Shown here: positions 28,699 through 38,084 of the stretch, in pieces
Position numbering within the stretch: the stretch's first letter is position 1
Layout of the letters: every line of letters begins with the position of its first letter
DNA from: Limisphaerales bacterium
GTDB taxonomy: Bacteria; Verrucomicrobiota; Verrucomicrobiia; Limisphaerales; UBA1096
DNA: 64,000 nucleotides
Reading direction: 5' to 3'
NCBI GenBank assembly: GCA_004213515.1
Contig: SHAK01000008.1
Span: 1 to 64,000 of the forward strand
Made by a program: the position numbers and the translations under genes
Notes under the pieces: generated by a model
What the model was told of the DNA's origin: nothing
Database searches by the model: none
Seen by the model: the letters and a program-made list of their open reading frames with translations, nothing else

Positions 28699-31600
28699 TT
28701 GATGGAATCCCAAGACCTTGCTACAAGTATAACCCGATTATCCCTTAATCGCCGGGTTAGCATGTTTGTCTTGTTCCTAACTATTTTGGCCGTTGGCCTT
28801 ATTGCTGTTTCTCGCCTTAAACTTGAGCTTTTCCCAAAGGGATTCGAGGTCAATTCTCTTTCTATTCGAGTCCCTTGGAATTCTGCAGTTCCTCAGGAGG
28901 CAATGGAGAAAATTGCCATCCCACTAGAGGAAGAACTAAGCACGGTAAGAGGCATTGATTCTATGACCACATCATGTTCTTCAAGCTCAGTAAGAGCTAG
29001 CCTCGATTTTAAGCAGGGGATTGACATGGATGTGGCTTATCGGGAGGTGCGTGATCGCCTCGAGCGGGCTAAACTACGATTTCCAGACGATGTAGAATTT
29101 TCCTATATATATAAAATGGATATGTCTGGTTTTCCTGTAGTAATGCTTGGAGTGGCTCATACACTTCCCCCTGAAGTTGATGTGTATGATTTTATGAACA
29201 AGAAAATCATCACGCCTTTATCCCGAATCGATGGTGTCGCCAATGTTGATACTAAGGGGTTGGAAGAGAAGGAAATAATTATCGAAGTAGATAAAGACCG
29301 TTCAGAGGCGTATGGTCTAGATATCTACAAATTGTCCCGACAGTTGCAGGGGGATAATTTTAATCTTGCTAGTGGAAACGTGCAGGATGGGGATAAAAAA
29401 TATTTGCTTAAATCCAATAGCACTTATCAAAACATTGATCAGTTGAGGAATATGCCTGTAAGCACTAATATTATTTTAAGTGATATAGCTATTTTAAAAT
29501 ATGAACCTGAAGAACGTCGCCATATCACTCGTGTGAATGGGAAGCCAGCGATGGCCGTTACAATTACAAAGGAAAGTTCTGCTAATACTGTAGCCGTATG
29601 CAATCAAGTTGAGGCTATGATTGAGCAATGGAAGTCAGATCCGGAGCTGGAGAATTTTGAGCTTCGTATTTTTATGAACCAAGGAGGTATCGTAATGACG
29701 CAGCTCAATACTCTTTATACAACAGGAAGGATTGGTGCTTTTTTGGCTGCTTTGGTTCTTTATATGTTTCTCAGGCGTTTACGTATTACACTAATAATTA
29801 CATTAGCTATTCCGCTATGTTTGTTTATTGCCCTTTCGGCAATGTATTTCAGTGGTGAATCACTAAATTTACTTACCATTCTAGGTCTTGTGATTTGTGT
29901 GGGATTGTTAGTTGATAATTCAGTAGTAGTAGCAGAAAATATTCAGCGGCATTATCAAAGTGGTATGACCAAGCATGATGCTTGCATCAAGGGAGTGCAG
30001 GAGATTGGTTTAGCTATTATAACTGCTACCTTCACTACCCTAATAGTTTTTCTTCCGGCATTATTAGTTGAAGGTGAAATGCGATTTTTTTTGATAAGAC
30101 TTGCCGTTCCTATTGTTGCGGCATTGCTCTCTTCACTAGCTATTGCATTAGTATTTGTTCCATTATGTGTATACCTCACGCTTGGTCGAAATCCGTTAGG
30201 TCGTTTCCATTGGTTAGGTGGTGCAGTTGAGGGATTTCGCGACTGGCTTGGCCGGATGTATAATATCACATTTGATCGTTTCAACGCTTGGTATAATCGA
30301 GCTCTACGGTTCTATCTTAAACGTCGTATCGACTTGGCATTTATCTTTCTTGTTTTGTTCAGTGCTACCTATTTCCATACTTTTAAAGAAGTGGGTTTTT
30401 CTTTTGATGAAAAACGTGAAATGAGCCAATTCAATATCTCTTTCAATTTTCCAAGCCAATTCAATTTCGATCAGCGTACTGATTACTTTAAAAAAGTTGA
30501 GAAGATTTTGGATGCTCGAAAAGATGAGTTTGATCTCGAAGGCTATCTAGTTAGGTACGCAACTTGGTATGGTTCGTTAGAAGGTTGGTTTAAGCAAGAT
30601 AGGCTTAATGATATGACTCCTCGAGAAGTTTCTGAGAGAATATTTAAACTGTTACCGGAGGTTCCTGGCTTGAAAATTAGTTATGAGCGAATGGGTGATA
30701 ATGAAGAAAAACAGGATAGGGAAGAACGTTATTCTGTAAGACTTGTTGGGAGTGACCCTATTAAACTTGATGAAGTAATTGAATCCTTAAAGCCATTGTT
30801 CGCTAGTCTGCCAGGGGTTTTGGCACTGCAGGAAAGGCAAGATGATGATCCTAATGAAATGGCATTGATCGTCGACCGTGATCGAGCAAGTTCTATCGGA
30901 GTCAATCCAACTACACTTGCAGGTTTGGTTGGAAACGCATTACGTGGCAGTAGTCTGCCTCGTTTCCAAAGTGAAGGAAGGCAAATCCCGGTTCGTGTGA
31001 GATTTAGTGAAGAAGATCGCGCAGAGTTAGCCGATTTGAACAACTTCCTTGTGCCTGCTGAGGATGGGAGGTTTAGTTCAGTTGGATCTCTCACTCGTCC
31101 TTCTATGCTAAGCAGTCCGCGTTATATTAGAAGAACTAATAAATCTGTCAGTCATACCTTAACAATGGAATTAGAGGCAGGGCGTGAGGAGGAAGCTAAA
31201 AAGGCTATAGATGCCGCCAAATTAAATATCGATCTTCCTGAGGGTATTTCATTTAGTGAACTTCGCAGGCGTTATGGCGCAGAGGATTTTGTTGCAGCAG
31301 GCTTGGCTCTTGCTTTGTCAGTGGTCTTTATTTACATGCTAATGGCATTTCTTTTTGAAAGTGTTATGATGCCGCTATCGATTGTTTTCACTATACCTTT
31401 AGGTGCAATTGGCTCGATTTGGATACATTATTTAACAGGAGTAAAGATGGATATGCTTGGAATTGTTGGAGGGATGCTCCTTGTCGGAGTGGTAGTTAAT
31501 AATGGTATCGTTTTAATCGATTATGCTAACCGACTGAGGCGTGCTGGCAATGACCGAACGACTGCCCTTTTAAATGCTGCGAAGCATCGGTTTAGGCCTA

Positions 31601-31845
31601 TTGCTATTACAGCATTAACTACTATTTTTGGGATGGTGCCAATGGTTCTCTCTGAAGGAGGCGATATGGGGATGAGCTATCGTAGTTTTGGCTTAACTTT
31701 AATAGGAGGCATGACATCAGCCTCCCTCTTTACTTTACTCGTCGTACCTGTTTTTTATACAATTTTTGATGATGCTCAGGAGTTAATTAACTCAACTTTT
31801 TCCGGAGTGTTTTCTAGATGGGGAAAATTTAATTTCAACAATTAA
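28699..31845 (+). CDS. RND efflux permease (close paralogue of the preceding gene)
   Basis: GLLVDNSVVVAENI; GVVVNNGIVLIDYANRLR; extensive identity with the 25490-28678 product. Confidence 0.93.
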   Translation: MMESQDLATSITRLSLNRRVSMFVLFLTILAVGLIAVSRLKLELFPKGFEVNSLSIRVPWNSAVPQEAMEKIAIPLEEELSTVRGIDSMTTSCSSSSVRASLDFKQGIDMDVAYREVRDRLERAKLRFPDDVEFSYIYKMDMSGFPVVMLGVAHTLPPEVDVYDFMNKKIITPLSRIDGVANVDTKGLEEKEIIIEVDKDRSEAYGLDIYKLSRQLQGDNFNLASGNVQDGDKKYLLKSNSTYQNIDQLRNMPVSTNIILSDIAILKYEPEERRHITRVNGKPAMAVTITKESSANTVAVCNQVEAMIEQWKSDPELENFELRIFMNQGGIVMTQLNTLYTTGRIGAFLAALVLYMFLRRLRITLIITLAIPLCLFIALSAMYFSGESLNLLTILGLVICVGLLVDNSVVVAENIQRHYQSGMTKHDACIKGVQEIGLAIITATFTTLIVFLPALLVEGEMRFFLIRLAVPIVAALLSSLAIALVFVPLCVYLTLGRNPLGRFHWLGGAVEGFRDWLGRMYNITFDRFNAWYNRALRFYLKRRIDLAFIFLVLFSATYFHTFKEVGFSFDEKREMSQFNISFNFPSQFNFDQRTDYFKKVEKILDARKDEFDLEGYLVRYATWYGSLEGWFKQDRLNDMTPREVSERIFKLLPEVPGLKISYERMGDNEEKQDREERYSVRLVGSDPIKLDEVIESLKPLFASLPGVLALQERQDDDPNEMALIVDRDRASSIGVNPTTLAGLVGNALRGSSLPRFQSEGRQIPVRVRFSEEDRAELADLNNFLVPAEDGRFSSVGSLTRPSMLSSPRYIRRTNKSVSHTLTMELEAGREEEAKKAIDAAKLNIDLPEGISFSELRRRYGAEDFVAAGLALALSVVFIYMLMAFLFESVMMPLSIVFTIPLGAIGSIWIHYLTGVKMDMLGIVGGMLLVGVVVNNGIVLIDYANRLRRAGNDRTTALLNAAKHRFRPIAITALTTIFGMVPMVLSEGGDMGMSYRSFGLTLIGGMTSASLFTLLVVPVFYTIFDDAQELINSTFSGVFSRWGKFNFNN

Positions 31846-31923
31846 TTTAATGAACTTCACGTGGCTAAGTTGTTTCATATTGACTAACAAAGGTCGAATT
31901 CGCCATAAATCTCATTCCAGTAA

Positions 31924-31999
31924 AGCGTGTTCGTCTATTCGGTTAGGACGCCGCCCTCTCAAGGCGGAAAGACGAATTCGATTCTCGTACACGCTGCCA
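31924..31999 (+). tRNA. tRNA-Glu(CTC), CCA encoded
   Basis: Acceptor AGCGTGT/ACACGCT (7 bp), anticodon arm CCGCC-CTCTCAA-GGCGG with anticodon CTC, T-loop TTCGATT, discriminator G plus encoded CCA. Confidence 0.93.
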
Positions 32000-32013
32000 A
32001 TTTGAACTCTATA

Positions 32014-32382
32014 ATGACCCCTTTTCAAATTATTTTTACACCAACAGCAGCAGCAGAATTAGGCACTTTGCCTAAGGGCTTACAGCTTGAAATTCTAGGT
32101 GACTTTCGAGGTTTGCCTCAAGATATTCGGAGCGATGAAATGGATAAGTTCGGACGTCTAAATCGTGATGGTCATCATATGTTCCGATTTAGGCTTGGCA
32201 ATTATCGGGTTTATTTCGAACGTCATGAACTAGGGGTTCTAATCCACAGAATACTTCATTCGAAAAAACAACTACGTGATTTTCTGTACCGAAATAAGTT
32301 GTCAAGTAGCGAGGATAGAGCGTTAGAAGAAAATCCAGAATTTTGGAAATTGATTGAAAAAGCTAAATCTTCAGCTTGCTAA
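32014..32382 (+). CDS. RelE/ParE-superfamily-like protein (no recognisable adjacent antitoxin)
   Basis: MTPFQIIFTPTAAAELGTLPKGLQLEIL...FRLGNYRVYFERHELGVLIHRILHSKKQLRDFLYR; start corrected from 31927, which lies inside the tRNA. Confidence 0.7.
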   Translation: MTPFQIIFTPTAAAELGTLPKGLQLEILGDFRGLPQDIRSDEMDKFGRLNRDGHHMFRFRLGNYRVYFERHELGVLIHRILHSKKQLRDFLYRNKLSSSEDRALEENPEFWKLIEKAKSSAC

Positions 32383-32387
32383 ATCTC

Positions 32388-32999
32388 TTACTGTAAATCT
32401 TCCCCGAGTTCGACATTCCAATAAGCGAGATCTAGAAAATGCCGCCAACTCTCATGGTATTGCATACTGAATCTTACCTGCATGAATGGATGCCAGTGAG
32501 GTTTTTTTGGTTGTCGAATTAGATTCATTCCGGCTTGTGCTGGGGTCTTATTAGATTTCTTGGAGTTGCAAGGAATGCAAGAGCATACGATATTTTCCCA
32601 AGATGTTGGTCCGTTGTGTTGGCGTGGAATCACGTGGTCGAGATTTAAATCCCGGCAATCGAATTTTTCACCACAATATTGGCAAGTATTTTTGTCGCGC
32701 TGAAAAATGTTATGCCGTGTGAATTTAACTTCTTTTTTAGGCATACGATCATAGACCATTAGAAGAACAACTCTTGGAAGTCTAAGTTTAATGCTAACAC
32801 CATTGATGCAATCGAGTTCAGGTTCTCTTTCGGAGAAATCGGCCCACTCATTGAAGTTGAAGGTGTTAAAATTGCCTTCTTCACTGTGAACGACTTGTGC
32901 GTTCCCTTCGAACAACATAGATAGTGCTCGGCGTGTAGAGCAGATATTTACTGCCTGCCAAAGCTTATTTAAAACTAATACTGGTTGTTCGAGTACCAT
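32388..32999 (-). CDS. HNH endonuclease family protein
   Basis: RDKNTCQYCGEKFDCRDLNLDHVIPRQHNGPTSWENIVCSCIPCNSKKSNKTP. Confidence 0.93.
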   Translation of the reverse strand: MVLEQPVLVLNKLWQAVNICSTRRALSMLFEGNAQVVHSEEGNFNTFNFNEWADFSEREPELDCINGVSIKLRLPRVVLLMVYDRMPKKEVKFTRHNIFQRDKNTCQYCGEKFDCRDLNLDHVIPRQHNGPTSWENIVCSCIPCNSKKSNKTPAQAGMNLIRQPKKPHWHPFMQVRFSMQYHESWRHFLDLAYWNVELGEDLQ

Positions 33000-33062
33000 T
33001 CTCAGTTTGGAACTACATCAAACTAGCACGGTAGTTTTGGTAGTGTCAAATTGAGCTGGGAT

Positions 33063-34436
33063 TTAGTTTAGATAATCGCGTGGATCTGCAACATGCCCGG
33101 CAAGTGCGCTGGCCGCGACAGTGGCCGGGCTGGCCAGATAAACTTCACTTTCCTTGCTGCCCATACGTCCGGGAAAATTTCGGTTTGTTGCGCTGATACA
33201 CTTCATGCCACCTTCGTTCATGCGGCCAAAGGTGTCTACGGGGCCTCCAAGGCATGCTGAGCACCCAGCATTTTCAGTCATTCTTACTCCTGCATCGGCG
33301 AGAATATTCCAAACTGATTTTCCATCCCATTCAGTGGCCTGTAAGTCATTAACTATTTCTGGTGTGGCAGGGACGCCAAATGTGTCTATGCGAACCTCTT
33401 GTCCTTGGACAATTTCAGCAAAGGCAAGGAAGTCACTTGTTTTACCTCCTGTACAAGATCCTATGTAGGCCCGGTCCAGCTTCATATCGGTCATTTCACG
33501 GGCGAGTTTCCGATTACCTGGATCTGGATGACATGCGACGGTAGGTTCAAGTTGATTCAGGTCAACCGTTGAATCATATATGAATGATTCCTCTTTATCT
33601 CTTTCTACAGGTTCATATTCGCTTTTAGTGCCGTTAAGTTTGATGCGTTCGTCGACTAAAGATTTAGTCTTATCATCAAACTCAAAAATACCATTTTTCC
33701 CGCCTGCTTCAATGGCCATGTTGGCTACAGTCATCCTGTCATCCATTGAGAGATCAAATGCTCCTGGTCCATCAAATTGCATTGCGCGGTAGGTTGCACC
33801 ATCAAAGCCAATTTCGCCTATCACATGAAGGATAATATCCTTAGCCATCACACCGGGCTGCAATTTTCCTTCAAGTCGAAAGTGCATTGTTTCAGGGACT
33901 TTGATTAGTAGTTTGCCGGTGCCCATTACAAAACCTGCATCCGTGTTTCCTATTCCTGTAGCAAATTGGTTGAATGCTCCCGCCATGCAAGTATGAGAGT
34001 CTGTTCCGAATAATATTTCTCCAGGCCTCAGATGTCCCTTTTGCGGCAGTGCCGCGTGGCAGACACCTGCATAGCGTGATCCATATTGGCGCTTGAGTAA
34101 GCCTTGTGTTGGATCGAACTGCCAATTGCCATCTTCATCATCAATTACATCATAGAAATAAGGAAGCCCTTGTTCTTTAGAAAATTCACGGAGAATATCT
34201 ACATTTCGGTTTGATAATGAATCGGATGTGAAAATGTAATGGTCAGGGATAATCACAATCTTCTTTTTATCCCAAACTTTAGCATCCTTACCAAATTCAC
34301 GCTTAAAAACCCCGATCGTTCCAGGCCCGCAAACGTCGTGAGTCATTAATGTGTCTACTTTTACCCAGACGTTCTCTCCAGCAGTTAAATTACTTTTGCC
34401 CGATGCTCGGGCCATTATCTTTTCAGTCAGCGTCAT
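33063..34436 (-). CDS. leuC: Aconitase-superfamily dehydratase large subunit (3-isopropylmalate dehydratase LeuC-like)
   Basis: PDHYIFTSDSLSNRN; FGTDSHTCMAGAFNQFATGIGNTDAG; DRAYIGSCTGGKTSDF; NAGCSACLGGP. Confidence 0.85.
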   Translation of the reverse strand: MTLTEKIMARASGKSNLTAGENVWVKVDTLMTHDVCGPGTIGVFKREFGKDAKVWDKKKIVIIPDHYIFTSDSLSNRNVDILREFSKEQGLPYFYDVIDDEDGNWQFDPTQGLLKRQYGSRYAGVCHAALPQKGHLRPGEILFGTDSHTCMAGAFNQFATGIGNTDAGFVMGTGKLLIKVPETMHFRLEGKLQPGVMAKDIILHVIGEIGFDGATYRAMQFDGPGAFDLSMDDRMTVANMAIEAGGKNGIFEFDDKTKSLVDERIKLNGTKSEYEPVERDKEESFIYDSTVDLNQLEPTVACHPDPGNRKLAREMTDMKLDRAYIGSCTGGKTSDFLAFAEIVQGQEVRIDTFGVPATPEIVNDLQATEWDGKSVWNILADAGVRMTENAGCSACLGGPVDTFGRMNEGGMKCISATNRNFPGRMGSKESEVYLASPATVAASALAGHVADPRDYLN

Positions 34437-34509
34437 TGCAGCTGGAACAATGTATCGGCGAGAAGACTGTCGCGCAATCGTGTTTTAACCTAATCAGTCA
34501 AACATTTAT

Positions 34510-35568
34510 TCAAGTGTGGCAACCAGCAACAACATCTTTACTATGGAGTTTTGGAGTGAATGGCTCTAGTGGCATGGCCCTTTTATGGTTGAGATGCTGT
34601 CGGCATACAGCAAAAAATTCTAGTTTGTTTTGAGCTCGTCGAATTCCATGGAGAAATTGGCCATCTGCATCTACCCCTAATCCAAAATAGTTCATATACT
34701 TTTTCATTTTTTGAACATGACTAAGTTCATTATAGTTATCTGGTGCAGTTGTTTCAAAGAGCTCTTCAACATATTTGAGTACTTCATGACCGCTAGGAAA
34801 AGTTAGTGATTCCCTGCTGAGATGCTGTCTGATTTGGTTGAACATCCATGGATTACGAATAATGCCACGTCCTATCATTAAGCCGTGTGTGTTTGTCTCC
34901 TTTAGAACAGACTCTGCTTTTGTGGCGGAGTATATATTGCCATTAGCTAAGACAGGGCAATTAACTTCTTCACTAGCGCGTTTAATAAAATCATAATGTA
35001 CTGGGCTCCGGTACATTTCCTTTACAGTTCTACCGTGAACGGTGAGTAGATCGAGATTATGTTTAGCGAAGATAGGTATCAGCTTGTCAAATGTACTAGG
35101 GCTATCGAAGCCGATTCTAGTTTTTACAGTGAACCTTGTTTCAATGGATTCTCGAAGTGCCCCAAGAATTTTGTCAACCCGCTCCGTGTCACGAAGGAGC
35201 CCTCCTCCAGCACACTTTTTATAAACGACGGGTGCCGGGCATCCTAGGTTGAGGTCGACTGCAGCAATTGGAAAATGCTGTAATTCACGGGCAGTTCGAA
35301 TCAGATCTGGAATGCTGTTGCCGATCATTTGTGCTACCACAGGTTGTCCTGTAGGATTTTCAGTAATAGATTTAAGAATTGGTTTCTCAAGCCTAGAACC
35401 GGCGCGAACACGAAAGTATTCTGTAAAATAGACATCTGCACCGCCACGTTTATTGATCACTTTCCAAAAAGGGAGGTCCGTAACATCCTGCATTGGGGCA
35501 AGCGCCAGCATAGGACCGGAACTCTGAAGCAGTTCATCAAATACTTTGACTTGTTTAGATAGCGACAT
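34510..35568 (-). CDS. dus: tRNA-dihydrouridine synthase family protein
   Basis: LAPMQDVTDLPFWKVINKRGGADVYFTEYFRV; AAVDLNLGCPAPVVYKKCAGGGLL; LTVHGRTVKEMYRSPVHYDFIKR. Confidence 0.92.
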   Translation of the reverse strand: MSLSKQVKVFDELLQSSGPMLALAPMQDVTDLPFWKVINKRGGADVYFTEYFRVRAGSRLEKPILKSITENPTGQPVVAQMIGNSIPDLIRTARELQHFPIAAVDLNLGCPAPVVYKKCAGGGLLRDTERVDKILGALRESIETRFTVKTRIGFDSPSTFDKLIPIFAKHNLDLLTVHGRTVKEMYRSPVHYDFIKRASEEVNCPVLANGNIYSATKAESVLKETNTHGLMIGRGIIRNPWMFNQIRQHLSRESLTFPSGHEVLKYVEELFETTAPDNYNELSHVQKMKKYMNYFGLGVDADGQFLHGIRRAQNKLEFFAVCRQHLNHKRAMPLEPFTPKLHSKDVVAGCHT

Positions 35569-35705
35569 CCTAACGCGATTTCTCCCTTTTTTAATGCCTT
35601 TGGCAATATCAAAACATCTTTGATTTGGATAACTGCTAATTGAATTATTTTAGAAAATGCCAATGTATTGGCTATTAAGCTTTGGCAATGTAGGTTCGCT
35701 TTCTG

Positions 35706-36188
35706 ATGAGCGCTTCAGAGAAAATTTTGCTGTTTAAAAAATTACCTGAATGGAGAGAAAAGCTCCGCGAAGCTAATCAGCGATTAGTGGTAACCAATGG
35801 CTGTTTCGACCTTCTACATGCAGGGCATGTTACTTATTTGGAACAGTCTGCGATGCAGGGTGATGTGCTGCTTGTAGGATGTAATGGAGATGATTCTGTT
35901 CGACAGTTAAAAGGTTCAGGGAGGCCTGTAAATGAGGAAAAAGATCGTGCTTTAGTTTTGGCAGCATTGGAATCTGTTGGAGCAGTGGTAGTATTTCATG
36001 AGAAAAAGGCCGTAAATTTTTTACGTTTGGCCAAGCCAGATGTTTACGTGAAAGGTGGGGATTATACTTTGGAAACAATGGTGTCTGATGAGCGTCAGGT
36101 GATTGAGGAATCAGGGGGAGAGATTGTTTTTATTCCATTTGTTTCAGGTAAGTCTACAACATCAATAATTAATCGAATGAATAATTAA
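35706..36188 (+). CDS. rfaE2: D-glycero-beta-D-manno-heptose 1-phosphate adenylyltransferase
   Basis: VVTNGCFDLLHAGHVTYLEQSAMQGDVLLVGCNGDDSVRQLKGSGRPVN; VYVKGGDY. Confidence 0.92.
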   Translation: MSASEKILLFKKLPEWREKLREANQRLVVTNGCFDLLHAGHVTYLEQSAMQGDVLLVGCNGDDSVRQLKGSGRPVNEEKDRALVLAALESVGAVVVFHEKKAVNFLRLAKPDVYVKGGDYTLETMVSDERQVIEESGGEIVFIPFVSGKSTTSIINRMNN

Positions 36189-36195
36189 CTGCGCG

Positions 36196-38076
36196 ATGAA
36201 GCCTTTAAAGGTTTATTTATTTATAAGTTTCGCTTTCCTTCTATTAGGTCAAATATTGGTTTATTCCGCACCCTTTAGTAAGGCTCCAGGCTGGGCTCGA
36301 GAGGCAATCTGGTATCAGGTTTTTGTTGAACGATTCCGGAATGGGGATTTGTCTAACGATCCTAGTCCTAAGTATATGCAGGGAGCTTATCCTGGTTATG
36401 TTCCATCTAACTGGAAGATAACCCCATGGCAGCATGATTGGTACGAACAAGAGAGTTGGGCTAAGGCCGAGGGAGATGCTTTTCACAAATTGGTAGCTGC
36501 CCGGCGTTTCGGCGGCGATCTGCAAGGGGTATTGGATAAACTAGATTATATTCAGGACCTTGGAATTACTGCTATTTATTTCAATCCACTTAATGACTCG
36601 CCGTCTCTTCATAAGTATGATGTTCGTCATTATCGCCATATTGATCGTAATTTTGGACCTGATCCGGAAGGAGATGCTAAAATTATCGATGACGAAAACC
36701 CTATAGATTCTTCTACATGGGAATGGACAGCAGCCGACCGATTGTTTCTAAAGCTTATTGATGAAGTACATAAACGAGGCATGCGATTAATCGTTGATTA
36801 TTCTTGGAATCATACGGGAATAAAATTTTGGGCTTGGGAGGACCTAAAGAAAAATCAGTCCAAAAGCAGGTACAAAGATTGGTATGAAATAATTTCGTTT
36901 GATAACCCAAAGACTCCCGATAATGAATTTCGATATGAGGGATGGCTTGGTGTTAAGACATTGCCGGAACTCAAAAAAGTTAATGTTTTGAAAAAACAAA
37001 AGGGGGGTGTTTTTGAGGGCGATTTGCATCCCGAGGTTAAGGCGCATATATTCAGTGTTACAAAGCGTTGGCTAGACCCAAATGGCGACGGTGATTCAAG
37101 TGATGGGGTAGATGGTTTTCGGCTCGATGTTGCATCGCATGTTCCGCTTGGTTTCTGGCGGGATTATAGGAAGTTCGTCCGTGGAATTAATCCGGAAGCT
37201 TTACTGCTTGGGGAGGCTTGGTGGACCAATTGGCCAGATGAGTTGATGAATCCGAGGCCTTTCTTAAAGGGAGATATTTTTGATTCAGTTATGCATTATC
37301 AATGGTACAAGCCAGCTCGAAGGTTATTTGCTAAAGCCAATGGCGGATTAAAACCAACCAGTTTTGTTGCTGAGATGGCTCGAGTCTATGAAGGTTACAG
37401 TAAATCACTTTCTCAGAGTTTAATGAATCTGGTGGCTAGCCACGATAGTCCTAGGTTTGGAACCTCGTTTCAAAATAAGCAAAAGTACAAGTATCGTATG
37501 GGTGCAAATGGAAATTTAGCCCTTCATCTCGGGCCGCCCGATTTCAAGGTTACTAATGAGATGCGAATGATGTTGTTACATCAGTTCACCTTCACAAGTG
37601 CTCCACACATTTGGAATGGTGACGAGTTGGGTATGTGGGGTGCTGACGATCCAGATTGCCGTAAGCCAATGATTTGGGATGATATTGCTCATCGATCACA
37701 GTTGTTTAATGCTGTGGGGGAGGAAAGTAAGCCCATTCCAGTGAAGCCTGATTTGCAGCTGAAATCTTACTACAAGAAACTTATTTCACTTCGGAAAAAC
37801 CGATCTGACTTGAAATTTGGTACTATAGAATACGTGGTTGCTGACGATAAGGAAATGACCCTGGCTTATTGTAGGGAAGATAAAAAAAATCGGTCTGTTA
37901 TTGTTTTTAATTTTGGAAAGAGGTCAAGAATTCTTCGATTTAAAAAAGAGTCTATAAAAAACGTAGTCTTACTTGAAGAGACTCGCCCAGGTGCATTGAT
38001 TTCAACTGGTTTGGAAAGTGGTTTTTTGAAAATCAAATTGTCTTCAGCCTCTGGGGCTGCACTGTCAATTCACTGA
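36196..38076 (+). CDS. Alpha-amylase family glycoside hydrolase (GH13-like), secreted
   Basis: Signal peptide; GITAIYFNPLNDSPSLHKYDVRHYRHID; DGVDGFRLDVASHVP; LLGEAWW; SHDSPR. Confidence 0.9.
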   Translation: MKPLKVYLFISFAFLLLGQILVYSAPFSKAPGWAREAIWYQVFVERFRNGDLSNDPSPKYMQGAYPGYVPSNWKITPWQHDWYEQESWAKAEGDAFHKLVAARRFGGDLQGVLDKLDYIQDLGITAIYFNPLNDSPSLHKYDVRHYRHIDRNFGPDPEGDAKIIDDENPIDSSTWEWTAADRLFLKLIDEVHKRGMRLIVDYSWNHTGIKFWAWEDLKKNQSKSRYKDWYEIISFDNPKTPDNEFRYEGWLGVKTLPELKKVNVLKKQKGGVFEGDLHPEVKAHIFSVTKRWLDPNGDGDSSDGVDGFRLDVASHVPLGFWRDYRKFVRGINPEALLLGEAWWTNWPDELMNPRPFLKGDIFDSVMHYQWYKPARRLFAKANGGLKPTSFVAEMARVYEGYSKSLSQSLMNLVASHDSPRFGTSFQNKQKYKYRMGANGNLALHLGPPDFKVTNEMRMMLLHQFTFTSAPHIWNGDELGMWGADDPDCRKPMIWDDIAHRSQLFNAVGEESKPIPVKPDLQLKSYYKKLISLRKNRSDLKFGTIEYVVADDKEMTLAYCREDKKNRSVIVFNFGKRSRILRFKKESIKNVVLLEETRPGALISTGLESGFLKIKLSSASGAALSIH

Positions 38077-38084
38077 AAAGGTTG

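Noticed and set aside
21677-31845. Unusual TM4 residues (LVDN/LVDS instead of LVDD) as evidence of inactive RND pumps
   Set aside because: LVDN-type TM4 and VVNN-type TM10 motifs occur in a large, well-populated RND subgroup, so they do not by themselves indicate loss of function.
31927-32013. N-terminal extension of the RelE-like ORF (start at 31927)
   Set aside because: It begins inside the tRNA-Glu acceptor stem; the ATG at 32014 gives a normal RelE-like N-terminus.
32388-32999. HNH endonuclease as evidence of a mobile element at the tRNA
   Set aside because: No integrase, direct repeats of the tRNA 3' end or phage genes nearby; this type of short HNH protein is commonly chromosomal.
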